Source: Pseudomonas fontis (lineage in GTDB: Bacteria; Pseudomonadota; Gammaproteobacteria; Pseudomonadales; Pseudomonadaceae). Taken from it: 46,529 bases of DNA. The notes below the pieces were generated by a model. It made no database searches. It was not told where the DNA came from and saw nothing but the letters and a program-made list of their open reading frames with translations. Below, one piece after another: positions 7,826 through 15,524 of this stretch (positions are counted from its first letter, which is position 1; each line of letters begins with the position of its first letter). Both the position numbers and the translations under genes were made by a program. The stretch is taken from assembly GCF_028656955.1 (NCBI RefSeq), contig NZ_JAMDGY010000018.1, positions 1 through 46,529 on the forward strand, given 5' to 3'.

Positions 7826-8500
7826 TCAGTTGGCCATCTGGAATGCACTGGCAAAGCCGTGCTGCAAGGAGAGCTTGGTTGCGCGCAGGCAGTAATAGAG
7901 GTCGGCATCGTTGTCGACGCCGAGCTTGCGCATCGCCGAGGCTTTCTGGGTGCTGATGGTTTGCTTGGTGCGCAGCAGCATCTTGGCAATCGTACTGACT
8001 GACAGCCCGGCATCGAGCAGGGTCAACACTTCGGTTTCTTTCGGGGACAGGCTGGCGCTGCCGTTCAGGCTGGCGGTTTCGACTTCCTGCAGTTGCAGGC
8101 GCATCGGCGTGGAAATATAGCGGCGACCTTTCGACACCGTGGTGATGGCCTGGTGCAATTCGACGGCGTCGGCATATTTGCTGAGCAGGGCGTGCACGCC
8201 TTTTTTCTTCAGGCTGGCCAGCATTACCGGGTTGCTGTTTTCGGTCATCAGCACGATGCGCAGGTCTGGGTAGTGGCGTAGCAGCCGCTCTACCATGCGC
8301 ACACCGTTATGCGGGTAATCGGCCTGGCTGATCAGGTCGGTGACGAGTACATCGCAGGCTTGGTTTGCCAGCAGCTCGAACAGACTTTGTGGCGAGGTGG
8401 CTTGGGCAACCACCTGGAACTGGTTGCAACGTTCGATGACGGCTCTGGCACCGGTCATGATGATCGGGTAAGCGTCCGCAAGCATGATTTTAATCGTCAT
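7826..8500 (-). CDS. RcsB-like response regulator, copy 1
   Basis: A 224-residue protein resembling RcsB along its length. The receiver has phospho-Asp D55 (VLVTDLIS), the RcsB-like stretch HYPDLRIVLMTENSNPV and LSKYAD with the conserved Lys. The LuxR-type HTH begins LSPKETEVLTLLDAG and includes KQTISTQKASAMRKLGV, very close to RcsB. The acidic pair that normally binds Mg is reduced: LADAYP has only D9, with Ala in place of the second Asp. Phosphorylation may therefore be weak, as in regulators that act unphosphorylated or as heterodimers. The ATG at 8500 begins the receiver fold. The paralogue at 9771-10433 shares this change. In P. aeruginosa an RcsB homologue activates cupD fimbriae, which fits the fimbrial genes here. 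Confidence 0.88.
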   Translation of the reverse strand: MTIKIMLADAYPIIMTGARAVIERCNQFQVVAQATSPQSLFELLANQACDVLVTDLISQADYPHNGVRMVERLLRHYPDLRIVLMTENSNPVMLASLKKKGVHALLSKYADAVELHQAITTVSKGRRYISTPMRLQLQEVETASLNGSASLSPKETEVLTLLDAGLSVSTIAKMLLRTKQTISTQKASAMRKLGVDNDADLYYCLRATKLSLQHGFASAFQMAN

Positions 8501-8609
8501 AGTCCCTTCACGGTGAGTACGTTGATGCACAGGGCCAGTGCGCTCTAGGTGGTGCACTTTGGCCGGGGTGTTGAAGGGGGTTATTTTGTCGGGGTGCGGA
8601 TGCCCGGTC

Positions 8610-8617
8610 TGTAGGAA
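8610..8617 (-). promoter_or_regulatory. TTCCTACA octamer upstream of RcsB-like copy 1
   Basis: TGTAGGAA on the plus strand, inside the 14-mer CGGTCTGTAGGAAG (8605-8618). It lies about 110 bases before the start at 8500, and the same 14-mer sits at nearly the same distance before RcsB-like copy 2. This suggests a shared activator site. Confidence 0.45.
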
Positions 8618-8818
8618 GTGTCTGACAGGCTTGTGGCTCTATTCCTTGGCGTTAAAAATTCACCACACATACGTTGAGTAAGCTTTACGTGAAGGTGCGA
8701 GCCCAGAAAGGTCAAGTACTGGCGATGTGGTAACGGATGGCCCTCTAACTAGCGGGGGAAGGGGGAGGGAATAATTCTATGGTGGTTGCCAGGGTTTAGC
8801 CGTGCGGGCTTTTCAAAA

Positions 8819-8834
8819 ATAGAATTAGTTCTAT
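8819..8834. promoter_or_regulatory. 16-bp palindrome ATAGAATTAGTTCTAT
   Basis: 6-bp perfect arms (ATAGAA / TTCTAT) around TTAG. It differs from the 2762-2777 palindrome at only two bases, both in the centre. It lies 312 bases before the BvgA-like copy 2 start and 318 bases before RcsB-like copy 1, so it could serve either. Confidence 0.55.
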
Positions 8835-8978
8835 GTCTTTGCGTGTTGAAGTTGGCATGCTGGGCGAAATTATTCAGGTGGCCATTGAGCGGGTTTAGAC
8901 ATTGTCCCGTTGTGGGAAATTATTTGATGTGGTCGGTGTTTCGGTCGGTGGGGTAAAGTTCGCCGCTGACGAGTAGTG

Positions 8979-8986
8979 TGTAGGAA
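8979..8986 (-). promoter_or_regulatory. TTCCTACA octamer upstream of BvgA-like copy 2
   Basis: TGTAGGAA on the plus strand, 160 bases before the ATG at 9147. It is one of four exact copies in the regulator cluster. Confidence 0.4.
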
Positions 8987-9146
8987 TAGGCTCTTTATCA
9001 AAGTGCGTTGGAAAGTGTGACTGTTGCTGAGGTGCGGGTCCTGATGCATTCTCTCGGCTGTTCAGGTGTCTGGGGTGGGGCGCTTCATGTGAATGAAGTG
9101 TCGTGCCGCGGAGTGGCAGTATTGAATAGTGCGTGCAGAGGCAATT

Positions 9147-9767
9147 ATGAGAGCGCTGGTAGTGGATGATCACGGATTGATGCGGCTTGCGGTAAAAATA
9201 GTTCTGCTCGAGCACGGGGTTGACGAAGTGTTTGAAGTGGATAACGGCCTGGATGGCTTGCATGAAGCAATTCGCTTGGAGCCGGATATCATGGTGGTCG
9301 ATATATTGATGGGTAAGTTTGACGGTCTGGAGATGGTCAAGCGCTTGCGCAGTCGTGGCTCGCGGGCAAAAATCCTGATGTTGAGTTCACTCGAAGAGCA
9401 ACACTATGTTGACCGTTGCATGGCGGTGGGCGCCGATGGATTTATTTCCAAGGTTTACCGTATGGATGAACTGGGCCTGGCCATTGAGAGCTTCAAGGCT
9501 GGATATACGTACTTCAATAAACCCATTGAACAGTCCGGGCGCAACTACAACGCGTTGGTCGATGAAAAAAGCCTGCTCAAGCAACTTTCCAACCGTGAGG
9601 TGATGGTCATGGAGGCACTGCTCAAAGGGCAGACCAACAAGCAGATCGGCGAGACGATGTTGATCAGCAACAAGACGGTGAGTACCTACAAGACGCGACT
9701 GCTGGAAAAACTCAAGCTCAGGACGGTTGTCGACCTGGTGGAATTCAGCAACCGCAACCGGCTGTGA
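9147..9767 (+). CDS. BvgA-like response regulator, copy 2
   Basis: A 206-residue receiver plus LuxR-HTH protein and clear paralogue of the 3002-3631 gene; both carry DEVFE.DNG, MVKRLRSRGS.AKILML and ISNKTVSTYK stretches. The acidic pair D7/D8 (VVDDHG) and phospho-Asp (MVVDILMGKFDG) are present, as is the Lys in FISKVYRMDE. The DNA-binding part begins LSNREVMVMEALLKG. The ATG at 9147 is used because the receiver begins there; a GTG at 9129 would add six residues. No kinase gene is adjacent, so it is an orphan that may be fed by the BvgS-like kinase. It converges on RcsB-like copy 2 with a 3-base gap. Its codons are more AT-rich than those of the flanking metabolic genes. Confidence 0.9.
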   Translation: MRALVVDDHGLMRLAVKIVLLEHGVDEVFEVDNGLDGLHEAIRLEPDIMVVDILMGKFDGLEMVKRLRSRGSRAKILMLSSLEEQHYVDRCMAVGADGFISKVYRMDELGLAIESFKAGYTYFNKPIEQSGRNYNALVDEKSLLKQLSNREVMVMEALLKGQTNKQIGETMLISNKTVSTYKTRLLEKLKLRTVVDLVEFSNRNRL

Positions 9768-9770
9768 CGC

Positions 9771-10433
9771 TCAGTACTCACTGGGGGTACGCGACGGGTA
9801 GGAAAGCCCGGAGACACGCAGGCGGTAATAAAGGTCTGCATCATTGTCGACGCCTAGCTTGCGCATGGCCGAGGCCTTTTGCGTACTGATGGTTTGTTTG
9901 GTGCGGGCCAGCTTCAAGGCAATGTTGCTGACTGACAGCCCGGCATCCAGCAAGGTCAGTACTTCGCATTCCTTGGGTGACAGGTTGTTCGGTCCGGCGA
10001 GGCCGAGGGGGCTGGCGTCTTCCAGGTGCTTACGCAGGGGGGGCGAAATATAACTACGGCCCTTCAATACCGTGGTGATTGCCTGGTGCAACTCGGGGGC
10101 GTCGGCGTATTTGCTGATCAGCCCATGTACGCCTTTTCTCTTGATGGATGACAGGACGATCGGGTTGTTGTTTTCAGTCATCAGCACGATGCGCAAATCG
10201 GGGTAGATGCGCCGAATACGTTCGATCATGCGAATGCCATCATGTGGGTAGGTGGGTTGGTTGATCAAGTCGGTGACAATGACGTCGCAGTGCTGCTGTG
10301 TCAGTTTTTCAAATACACTCTGTGGTGAAGTGGCCAATGCCACGACTTTATAGTGGTTGCATTTTTCGATAATGGATTTGGCCCCCAATAGGACAATGGG
10401 GTAAACATCTGCCAGCATGATTTTTATTGTCAT
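9771..10433 (-). CDS. RcsB-like response regulator, copy 2
   Basis: A 220-residue paralogue of the gene at 7826-8500, with the same opening (MTIKIMLAD.YPI), the same RIVLMTENNNPIV stretch and nearly identical HTH (TKQTISTQKASAMRKLGVDNDADLYY). Phospho-Asp is at about D55 (VIVTDLINQ). As in copy 1, the acidic pair is incomplete: LADVYP has D9 but Val in place of the second Asp. The start at 10433 begins the receiver; an upstream in-frame ATG at 10565 would add 44 residues without domain character. The gene pairs with BvgA-like copy 2, converging on it, which repeats the arrangement at 3-8.5 kb and suggests block duplication. Confidence 0.88.
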   Translation of the reverse strand: MTIKIMLADVYPIVLLGAKSIIEKCNHYKVVALATSPQSVFEKLTQQHCDVIVTDLINQPTYPHDGIRMIERIRRIYPDLRIVLMTENNNPIVLSSIKRKGVHGLISKYADAPELHQAITTVLKGRSYISPPLRKHLEDASPLGLAGPNNLSPKECEVLTLLDAGLSVSNIALKLARTKQTISTQKASAMRKLGVDNDADLYYRLRVSGLSYPSRTPSEY

Positions 10434-10788
10434 AGTCACTTTATTTAACGCTTTAGGAGGGGGCGGCGGGTGTGCAGTGCCACTGTCCATGTAATCGATT
10501 GCGCAGCTACCTGTTTGATGGCGGGCATTCTGTGGGTTTTTTGCTTTTCGGTCTGTAGGAAGCATCTTATATATTTGTAGCTGTATTCAGCTTGGTGTGT
10601 CTTATAGTTTTCCTTGCTTGTGGTTTTTAGAGGGGGACGTATCATTTGTTTGTGTGTGCTCGCTTGATATTGAAAGGTTTGCGAGCCATGAATGAGTTGG
10701 CCGATAGAAAGTGCTTTACGTTGTAGCGCGCAAGGCGCATGTGGCGAAAAGGGGCCAGCTGTACATTGATTTTAAGCGAGCTCTATTA
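10434..10788. other. Divergent intergenic region, regulators 4 and 5
   Basis: 355 bases without a recognisable gene. It carries the 14-mer CGGTCTGTAGGAAG at 10549-10562 (TTCCTACA on the minus strand at 10554-10561), 116 bases before RcsB-like copy 2, and AT-rich stretches near 10565-10640 suited to promoters. Confidence 0.45.
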
Positions 10789-11412
10789 ATGCGAGTTTTA
10801 TTGGCAGATGATCACCCGGTCATTCATTTGGCATTACGCCCGATGCTTGAGGCGGCGGGTTATCACGTCGTCGGGCAGTGCTACAGTGGCCTGGAAGTAT
10901 TGCGCAAAACGGCTGAGTTGAAGCCGGACGTGTTGGTGCTTGATATTGACCTGCCAGAGCTCAGTGGGCTGCAGGTCATGGCGCAACTCAAAGCCAGCCC
11001 GTACACGCCGCGTGTGCTGGTATTTACCGCAGCGGGTGGTTCGGTAGTGGCTTCGCAGTGCCTGGTGGCTGGGGTCAATGGCTTTGTCGGCAAGGACGCT
11101 TGCGCGGCCACGTTCATGCGCGCGCTGCGCGCGGTGGCAGGCGGGAGCCATAGTTTCCCGCTGGGTGTGCTGAGTTCAGTGCGGCGTACCGAAGCCTTGA
11201 GTGGCGACGAGTTGGTCGCCGCCAGCCTTACACGTCAGGAGGTAAGCGTGTTGTGGCAGTTGGCCCAGGGACGCCGGGGCACCGAGATCGCCGCAGATCT
11301 GGGCCTGAGCCCGAAAACCGTATCCACCTATAAGTCGCGACTGATGGTCAAGACGGGGGCTACCTCATTGATTGGCTTGGTGGACTTCGCCAGGCGTGTA
11401 GCGATTAATTAG
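10789..11412 (+). CDS. BvgA/EvgA-like response regulator, copy 3
   Basis: A 207-residue receiver plus LuxR-HTH protein. The acidic pair is in LLADDHPVIH (D7/D8), phospho-Asp in VLVLDIDLPELSG, Thr in VFTAAGG and Lys in GFVGKDACA. The HTH begins LTRQEVSVLWQLAQG and includes PKTVSTYKSRLMVKTG. It is more GC-rich and more diverged than the other two BvgA-like copies. The ATG at 10789 is chosen because the receiver begins there; an earlier in-frame start at 10711 adds 26 residues of promoter translation. No kinase lies beside it. It is the last gene before the chitin-binding LPMO, which may be a target. Confidence 0.88.
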   Translation: MRVLLADDHPVIHLALRPMLEAAGYHVVGQCYSGLEVLRKTAELKPDVLVLDIDLPELSGLQVMAQLKASPYTPRVLVFTAAGGSVVASQCLVAGVNGFVGKDACAATFMRALRAVAGGSHSFPLGVLSSVRRTEALSGDELVAASLTRQEVSVLWQLAQGRRGTEIAADLGLSPKTVSTYKSRLMVKTGATSLIGLVDFARRVAIN

Positions 11413-11734
11413 TATTTTACAAGTACATGTGTTGTGTGAAAGTTCCTGAATTTTTGTGGTGCGGAAGGTGTTTGTAATAGCGGATTAGTTAACCGTCCGG
11501 GTGTTTTCGAATTAGTAACATATCGAGTGCGTGTCGGTCTTCCTATGCTGCCGAGGCACATCCTGACGGGCTCTATTCCGCTGTTCGTGGGCCCGCTTTA
11601 ACAGTCTGAAGTGCAGGCGATATTAACGATGCCAGGGTGTTGCCCTTCGTTGCGTGCTGATGCGGTCTATCGCCAGTGTGGTGGCCTGTTGATTTCAGGG
11701 TGTGCGTCACGATGAATAATAGAAGGTAGGAAAT
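11413..11734. other. Intergenic region upstream of the LPMO gene
   Basis: 322 bases with no convincing gene. It contains TTCCTATG at 11540-11547, one base from the TTCCTACA octamer. A Shine-Dalgarno-like AAGGTAGGA precedes the ATG at 11735. Confidence 0.4.
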
Positions 11735-13232
11735 ATGAAAGGTTTCACTCCGCGGTCCGTCTGGATCTCTTCGAGCATTTCGGTAGCTGCTTTGATGGGT
11801 TCGCTGATGGCGGCCCAGCAGGCGTCTGCGCATGGTTACATTTCTGAGCCGGCCTCGCGTTCGGCCCTGTGCCATGCCACTTTCAAGAACCTGAACCAGA
11901 ACTGCGGCGCTGCCCAGTACGAGCCGCAGAGCGTGGGCGAGGGGCGTGATGGTTTCCCGGGTATCAACGGTGTTGCTGACGGCCAGATCGCCAGCGGCAT
12001 GAACTCGCGTTGGGTCGAGATGGATGTGCAAACCGCTTCGCGCTGGCACAAAAATGCGATCCAGGGGGGGCGATATTGCGTTCACCTGGTTCTACGAGGC
12101 GCCGCACGCTACCGCTGACTGGAAGTACTACATCACCAAGCAGGGCTGGAATCCGAACGAGGTGCTGTCCCGTGCCCAGTTCGAGACAGCACCGTTCTGT
12201 GAAGTGGCGGGCAACGGGAAAATCTCTCGGGAAGGCGGTCGGGGTGCGGGTGCAGCGCATGCTTGTACCTTGCCAGCAGACCGTACCGGTCACCATGTGA
12301 TCATGGGTGTATGGGATGTGCAAGACACCAGCAACTCCTTCCACAGCATGATTGACGTTGATATCGAGGGTGCGGGCGTGCCTCCGGCTGACGGCTTCAA
12401 GCCAGTCGCGGCCATTGCGCCGAATGGCGATCTGAAAGTGGGCGACAAAGTCCGTACGCGGATGTTTGACGCGGGTGGTAGATCGCTGTCGCAGTTCGAC
12501 ACCGAAATTACTATCGAAAACGCTCAGGACATGCTGGCGGACGTGTGGGGCAAGAAGCTTGCCCTGGCCATCAACGCCTCGCAAAAGCTGATTAAAGCGG
12601 GTGTGCGCAACGCCGACCAGGAAATCGTCCCGCAAGCAGGTCGCAACGAGCTGTTTGTGCAGGCTGAAAGTGGTGTTGCCAATATGCAACTGGCGATTGA
12701 CCGTGCTGTTGCCCTGCCGCCAGAAGTCCAGGTCAATGGCCTGCAGGGTGAATACAAGGTCAAGGCTGACGAAGTGACCCATATCGACTTCAAGGTGCAG
12801 GGCCAGGACAAACTGCTGGTTGCCGCCAGCCTGTACGACGCTGGTAACACGTTGGTAGGTGATGACACTCGTGAAGGTGCCAGCGCTGGCGAAACCCTGA
12901 GCATGGACATTGCCGTACCGGGCGCTATGGCCAAGGCCGGTGAGTACACCCTGATGCTGTCCGCCAGCATTCCGGGCAAGCCGGAAGCCGGTATCACCCA
13001 GGTCAGCAAGGCCGTGAAAATGATTGAAGCACCAGAGGGTGGCGGTGAGTACGACTTCGTCTACCCGGAAGGGATTGACAACTACCAGGAGGGTACTCGT
13101 GTGCTGGCGGCCGACGGCAAAATTTACGCTGCCAAACCGTTCCCTTTCCTGGGCTGGGCTAAGCAGAACAATATTGCCTACAAACCAGGTACCGGTTCTG
13201 CCTGGGCGCAAGCGTGGGATCTGGTTGAGTAA
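11735..13232 (+). pseudogene. gbpA: GbpA-like chitin-binding AA10 LPMO, frameshifted
   Basis: Two frames together encode about 498 residues, close to Vibrio GbpA (485). Frame one (11735 to about 12070) gives a signal peptide ending ASA and mature His1 (HGYISEPASRSALC), the first copper ligand. It then runs into a stop at 12118. The other frame picks up at once (GGDIAFTWFYEAPHATADW) with the second copper His (12105-12107), the GbpA middle domains and a C-terminal chitin-binding module ending at 13232. The break is a run of seven G at 12064-12070; six would keep the frame. The intact enzyme would be a copper oxidase that cleaves or binds chitin outside the cell, usually exported by type II secretion. 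Alternatives are sequencing error or reversible slippage at the G run. The rest of the reading frame is undamaged, so the break is recent or artefactual. Confidence 0.85.
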
Positions 13233-13274
13233 TACCTTCGTTACAGGCGGTGTTTAACTGCTGACAACGAAAGC

Positions 13275-13300
13275 AGGCGGCCGATGGGCCGCCTTCTTTA
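13275..13300 (+). terminator. Rho-independent terminator after the LPMO gene
   Basis: 8-bp perfect stem AGGCGGCC / GGCCGCCT with a GATG loop, followed by TCTTTAT, 42 bases past the LPMO stop. The T tract is short but the stem is strong. Confidence 0.7.
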
Positions 13301-13389
13301 TCTGTGCAGATCGATAACGGCTTTTTAATTACAACAGGACTCTACTCCGAGGCCCGCCTGCGCGTGCACTGCTCGGAAGGCAAACTTAA

Positions 13390-13899
13390 ATGAAAGCGCA
13401 CTACTCCACACCGCAAAAACTGCTGCACTGGTTGTCGGCAGTCATCATTATTTGGACCTTGGTCAGCGGTTTTTCCCTGGCCTTGGTCAATTGGAGCCCG
13501 CCGGTGAAGTTGATCCTGGCGGACTTCAATGTGGCCTTGAACACGCTCTTTACCCCCTTTTTCTTCCTGCGGATTTACTACCGCTGGAAACACGGTGTGC
13601 CCGCATCGCATCAGCATGATGGTCTTGGCGCTATCGCCGCCGCCGTGGTGCATGGGTTGTTGTATTGGGTGACGGTTGCAGTGTTGGTGACCGGCCTATT
13701 GATGATGGATCGCGATATCAACCTGTTCGGTCTGTTGCATATTTCGCCAGTGGTGACTTCGTTGTATTGGCAGGGGCTGCTGCATACCGTGCACATCGGC
13801 TTGTGCGTAACGTTGCTGTTGTTGGTGGTGACTCATGTGGGGGCGGTGTTTATGCATGCGCTGAACGGGCGTTCGGTGATGGGGCGGATGAAGTTTTGA
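13390..13899 (+). CDS. Cytochrome b561 family protein
   Basis: 169 residues with four predicted membrane helices (about 12-32, 45-62, 82-102 and 138-160), typical of bacterial cytochrome b561/CybB. Candidate haem-ligand histidines lie in QKLLHW, VVHGLLYW, LLHTVHIG and VTHVGAVFMH. Such proteins carry two b haems in the inner membrane and move electrons between quinone and periplasmic acceptors, or remove superoxide. The start ATG at 13390 has a GGAAGG ribosome site. It is monocistronic, between the LPMO terminator and the first fimbrial gene. A role as electron donor to the copper LPMO is conceivable but speculative. Confidence 0.85.
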   Translation: MKAHYSTPQKLLHWLSAVIIIWTLVSGFSLALVNWSPPVKLILADFNVALNTLFTPFFFLRIYYRWKHGVPASHQHDGLGAIAAAVVHGLLYWVTVAVLVTGLLMMDRDINLFGLLHISPVVTSLYWQGLLHTVHIGLCVTLLLLVVTHVGAVFMHALNGRSVMGRMKF

Positions 13900-14052
13900 C
13901 GCGGTAGTGGCTTCCAGCATGTATTTTCGAATGCGTCTGATAGGCAACGGCTGGCAGTGTGCTGATAATTTTGTGGTGCGTGTTGAGCGCTAGCCCGTGT
14001 GGCCATGGTGCTGCACGGTGGTACGAATGTGCCCTATGGGGGTGGAGCGAGT

Positions 14053-14535
14053 ATGAAATATGGGCTTTTGAGTGTGCTTGCCGGTGCGGTGTTGGTGTCG
14101 GCAAGTACTGCGGCGCTAGCAGCCCGCACGATCAGTATCACGGGAACTGTTATTCCGGCAACATGTGTGTTGAATTTTAATGTTTCAGATTTACCTATTG
14201 GGTCTTTTGAGGCCGATGACTTGCTGAATAAAGGTGATGGGGAAGACCGTCAGCGTTTTGATGTGGTGCCAACGGCCGGGTGTATAGCTGGTTCAAAAAT
14301 GCGCCTCTCTGCGCCTACTAATGATGGTGATTACTATAATATAGTCGGCGGGCCAGCTAATGCGCTAGCGCTTAAAATAAATAGCCCTACGGAACTACTT
14401 AAGCCTAATGTGAGTTATCCTGTGGTGCATGGTACAACTTTGGTGCTGACGCCGCGAATAGAAAACTTCAATGGGGATGTGCCTGCGGCGGGGAGCTTCG
14501 CTGTGGTGCTAACAGCCACGTATAGCCCAATCTGA
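14053..14535 (+). CDS. Fimbrial subunit-like protein (orphan 1)
   Basis: A 160-residue type 1-like pilin. The signal peptide runs to about residue 24 (cleavage near ALAA). The mature part has the disulfide Cys pair (IPATCVLNF and PTAGCIAGS) and an end (VVLTATYSPI) like the pilin beta-strand zipper. The ATG at 14053 follows GGTGGAG at a good distance; an earlier in-frame start at 13999 lacks support. It should be exported, complemented by the periplasmic chaperone and built into a fimbria. No chaperone or usher is adjacent; the nearest are 4-6 kb away across an IS. Its codons are strikingly AT-rich (for example 14160-14450), suggesting horizontal origin. Confidence 0.8.
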   Translation: MKYGLLSVLAGAVLVSASTAALAARTISITGTVIPATCVLNFNVSDLPIGSFEADDLLNKGDGEDRQRFDVVPTAGCIAGSKMRLSAPTNDGDYYNIVGGPANALALKINSPTELLKPNVSYPVVHGTTLVLTPRIENFNGDVPAAGSFAVVLTATYSPI

Positions 14536-14627
14536 TGGGGTTCGGCATTTCTAATGCTGTGCTTATGTGCACGCTCCAGCATGTTGCCTGCGTTGTTGAA
14601 ATCGAGCGGTCATGGTAGATGGTCAGC

Positions 14628-15107
14628 ATGAAACAACAGATTATGAGTGTTATTGTCGGGTCGCTGGTTTTTTTTTCGGGTGCCGCTTTGGCAGTCGGTC
14701 CACTAACTATGAGCGGAACTGTCAATCCTGCTACCTGTGATTTGAGCATCGGGCCTGATACGGAAGTGGCTTTGCCCAGCGCTAGCACGAGAGATTTTAA
14801 TGGCGGGCGGGAAGTGCCGGGTGACGTATTTGAGTTGTCCGGTAGTTCGGGTTGTACAGATATTGATTTCGTACTCGAAAGCGCACTTCCAGCGGGCATT
14901 GATTACTTTGGCCTCAGTGATCGGCCCGGTAATCACTTGGGCCTGGCTATCGTGAAAGATATCGCGCGTGTTAAGCCTGGTGAACCGTTAACGCTCCCGC
15001 GTGGCCAAACGCTTACCTTCAGGCCGAGCCTGATCAGGCACACCGAAGGGGCGCTGGAGTCTGGCAGTTTTGATGTAATTGTCCGGGCTGAAGTTGCAAT
15101 CCCTTGA
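14628..15107 (+). CDS. Fimbrial subunit-like protein (orphan 2)
   Basis: A 159-residue pilin-family protein, 92 bases after orphan 1 and same direction. The signal peptide ends near GAALA at about residue 23. The Cys pair is in NPATCDLSI and GSSGCTDID, and the C terminus (VIVRAEVAIP) fits the terminal pilin strand. The ATG at 14628 is preferred over 14619 because it gives a standard Lys-containing signal peptide start. It resembles orphan 1 (ITGTVIPATC versus MSGTVNPATC), so the two are probably duplicates. They may be alternative or minor subunits for the chaperone-usher system further on. Confidence 0.8.
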   Translation: MKQQIMSVIVGSLVFFSGAALAVGPLTMSGTVNPATCDLSIGPDTEVALPSASTRDFNGGREVPGDVFELSGSSGCTDIDFVLESALPAGIDYFGLSDRPGNHLGLAIVKDIARVKPGEPLTLPRGQTLTFRPSLIRHTEGALESGSFDVIVRAEVAIP

Positions 15108-15374
15108 GAAAGGCTCTTGTAAAAACGGGTGGCACTGGAGGTGCATGCAGTGTGCCTTGACGGGTAGTGCTGCCAGCATCGCACAGTACATCCATATAGG
15201 CGCCGGCGTTGCCGGCGAAATGGATGCACCGCCACCGCGTTCTTGCCCGTCACTGGCAAGGCCACCCACAGAGATGTCTGCAAGAGACTGCTGTGATCTA
15301 TCAGAGTGTTCTCATCAACAGGGTCTACGAGCGTTTACGCTCGATCACTTATTTCGCCGTACTCTGGCCCTCAT
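15108..15374. other. Intergenic region between convergent genes
   Basis: Contains CGCCGGC/GCCGGCG and CGAGCG/CGCTCG (15328-15343) hairpins that could end transcription from either side. It also holds bases 15349-15374, the former last codons of the ligase-like gene displaced by the IS. Confidence 0.4.
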
Positions 15375-15378
15375 CTAG
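15375..15378. repeat. IS target-site duplication, left copy
   Basis: CTAG, directly before the left IS end; identical CTAG at 16571-16574. IS5-group elements target YTAR. Confidence 0.8.
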
Positions 15379-15486
15379 GGATGGTCTGAAGTAGCCATGT
15401 GTTTCTGGCTGACTTCGGCCACCGCCGATTTTGAAAGTGGCGAGTCGATCCAAAACGCTGAGATCACTCACTAATTCCTGTCTTTT

Positions 15487-15515
15487 TAGCCGCTGCGAGC
15501 ACCTCGCAGCGGCTA
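15487..15515. terminator. Hairpin inside the IS, downstream of transposase
   Basis: Perfect stem TAGCCGCTGCGAG / CTCGCAGCGGCTA with a 3-base loop, 10 bases past the transposase stop. There is no clear T tract on the transposase strand, so terminator function is likely but not certain. Confidence 0.5.
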
Positions 15516-15524
15516 TTCCCCGCA

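Larger units (their letters stand above)
8501..9146. other. Long divergent intergenic region between two regulators
   Basis: A 646-base gap without a convincing gene, AT-richer than its surroundings, between divergent RcsB-like and BvgA-like genes. It holds two TGTAGGAA octamers (8610-8617, 8979-8986), a TAATTCTATGG stretch (8772-8782) identical to one before the fimbrial operon (18408-18418), and the palindrome at 8819-8834. The 14-mer CGGTCTGTAGGAAG at 8605-8618 is repeated exactly at 10549-10562 upstream of the second RcsB-like gene. Confidence 0.6.

Noticed and set aside
11964..13211. 415-codon minus-strand frame opposite the LPMO gene
   Set aside because: Antisense shadow; the plus-strand frames match the GbpA family throughout.
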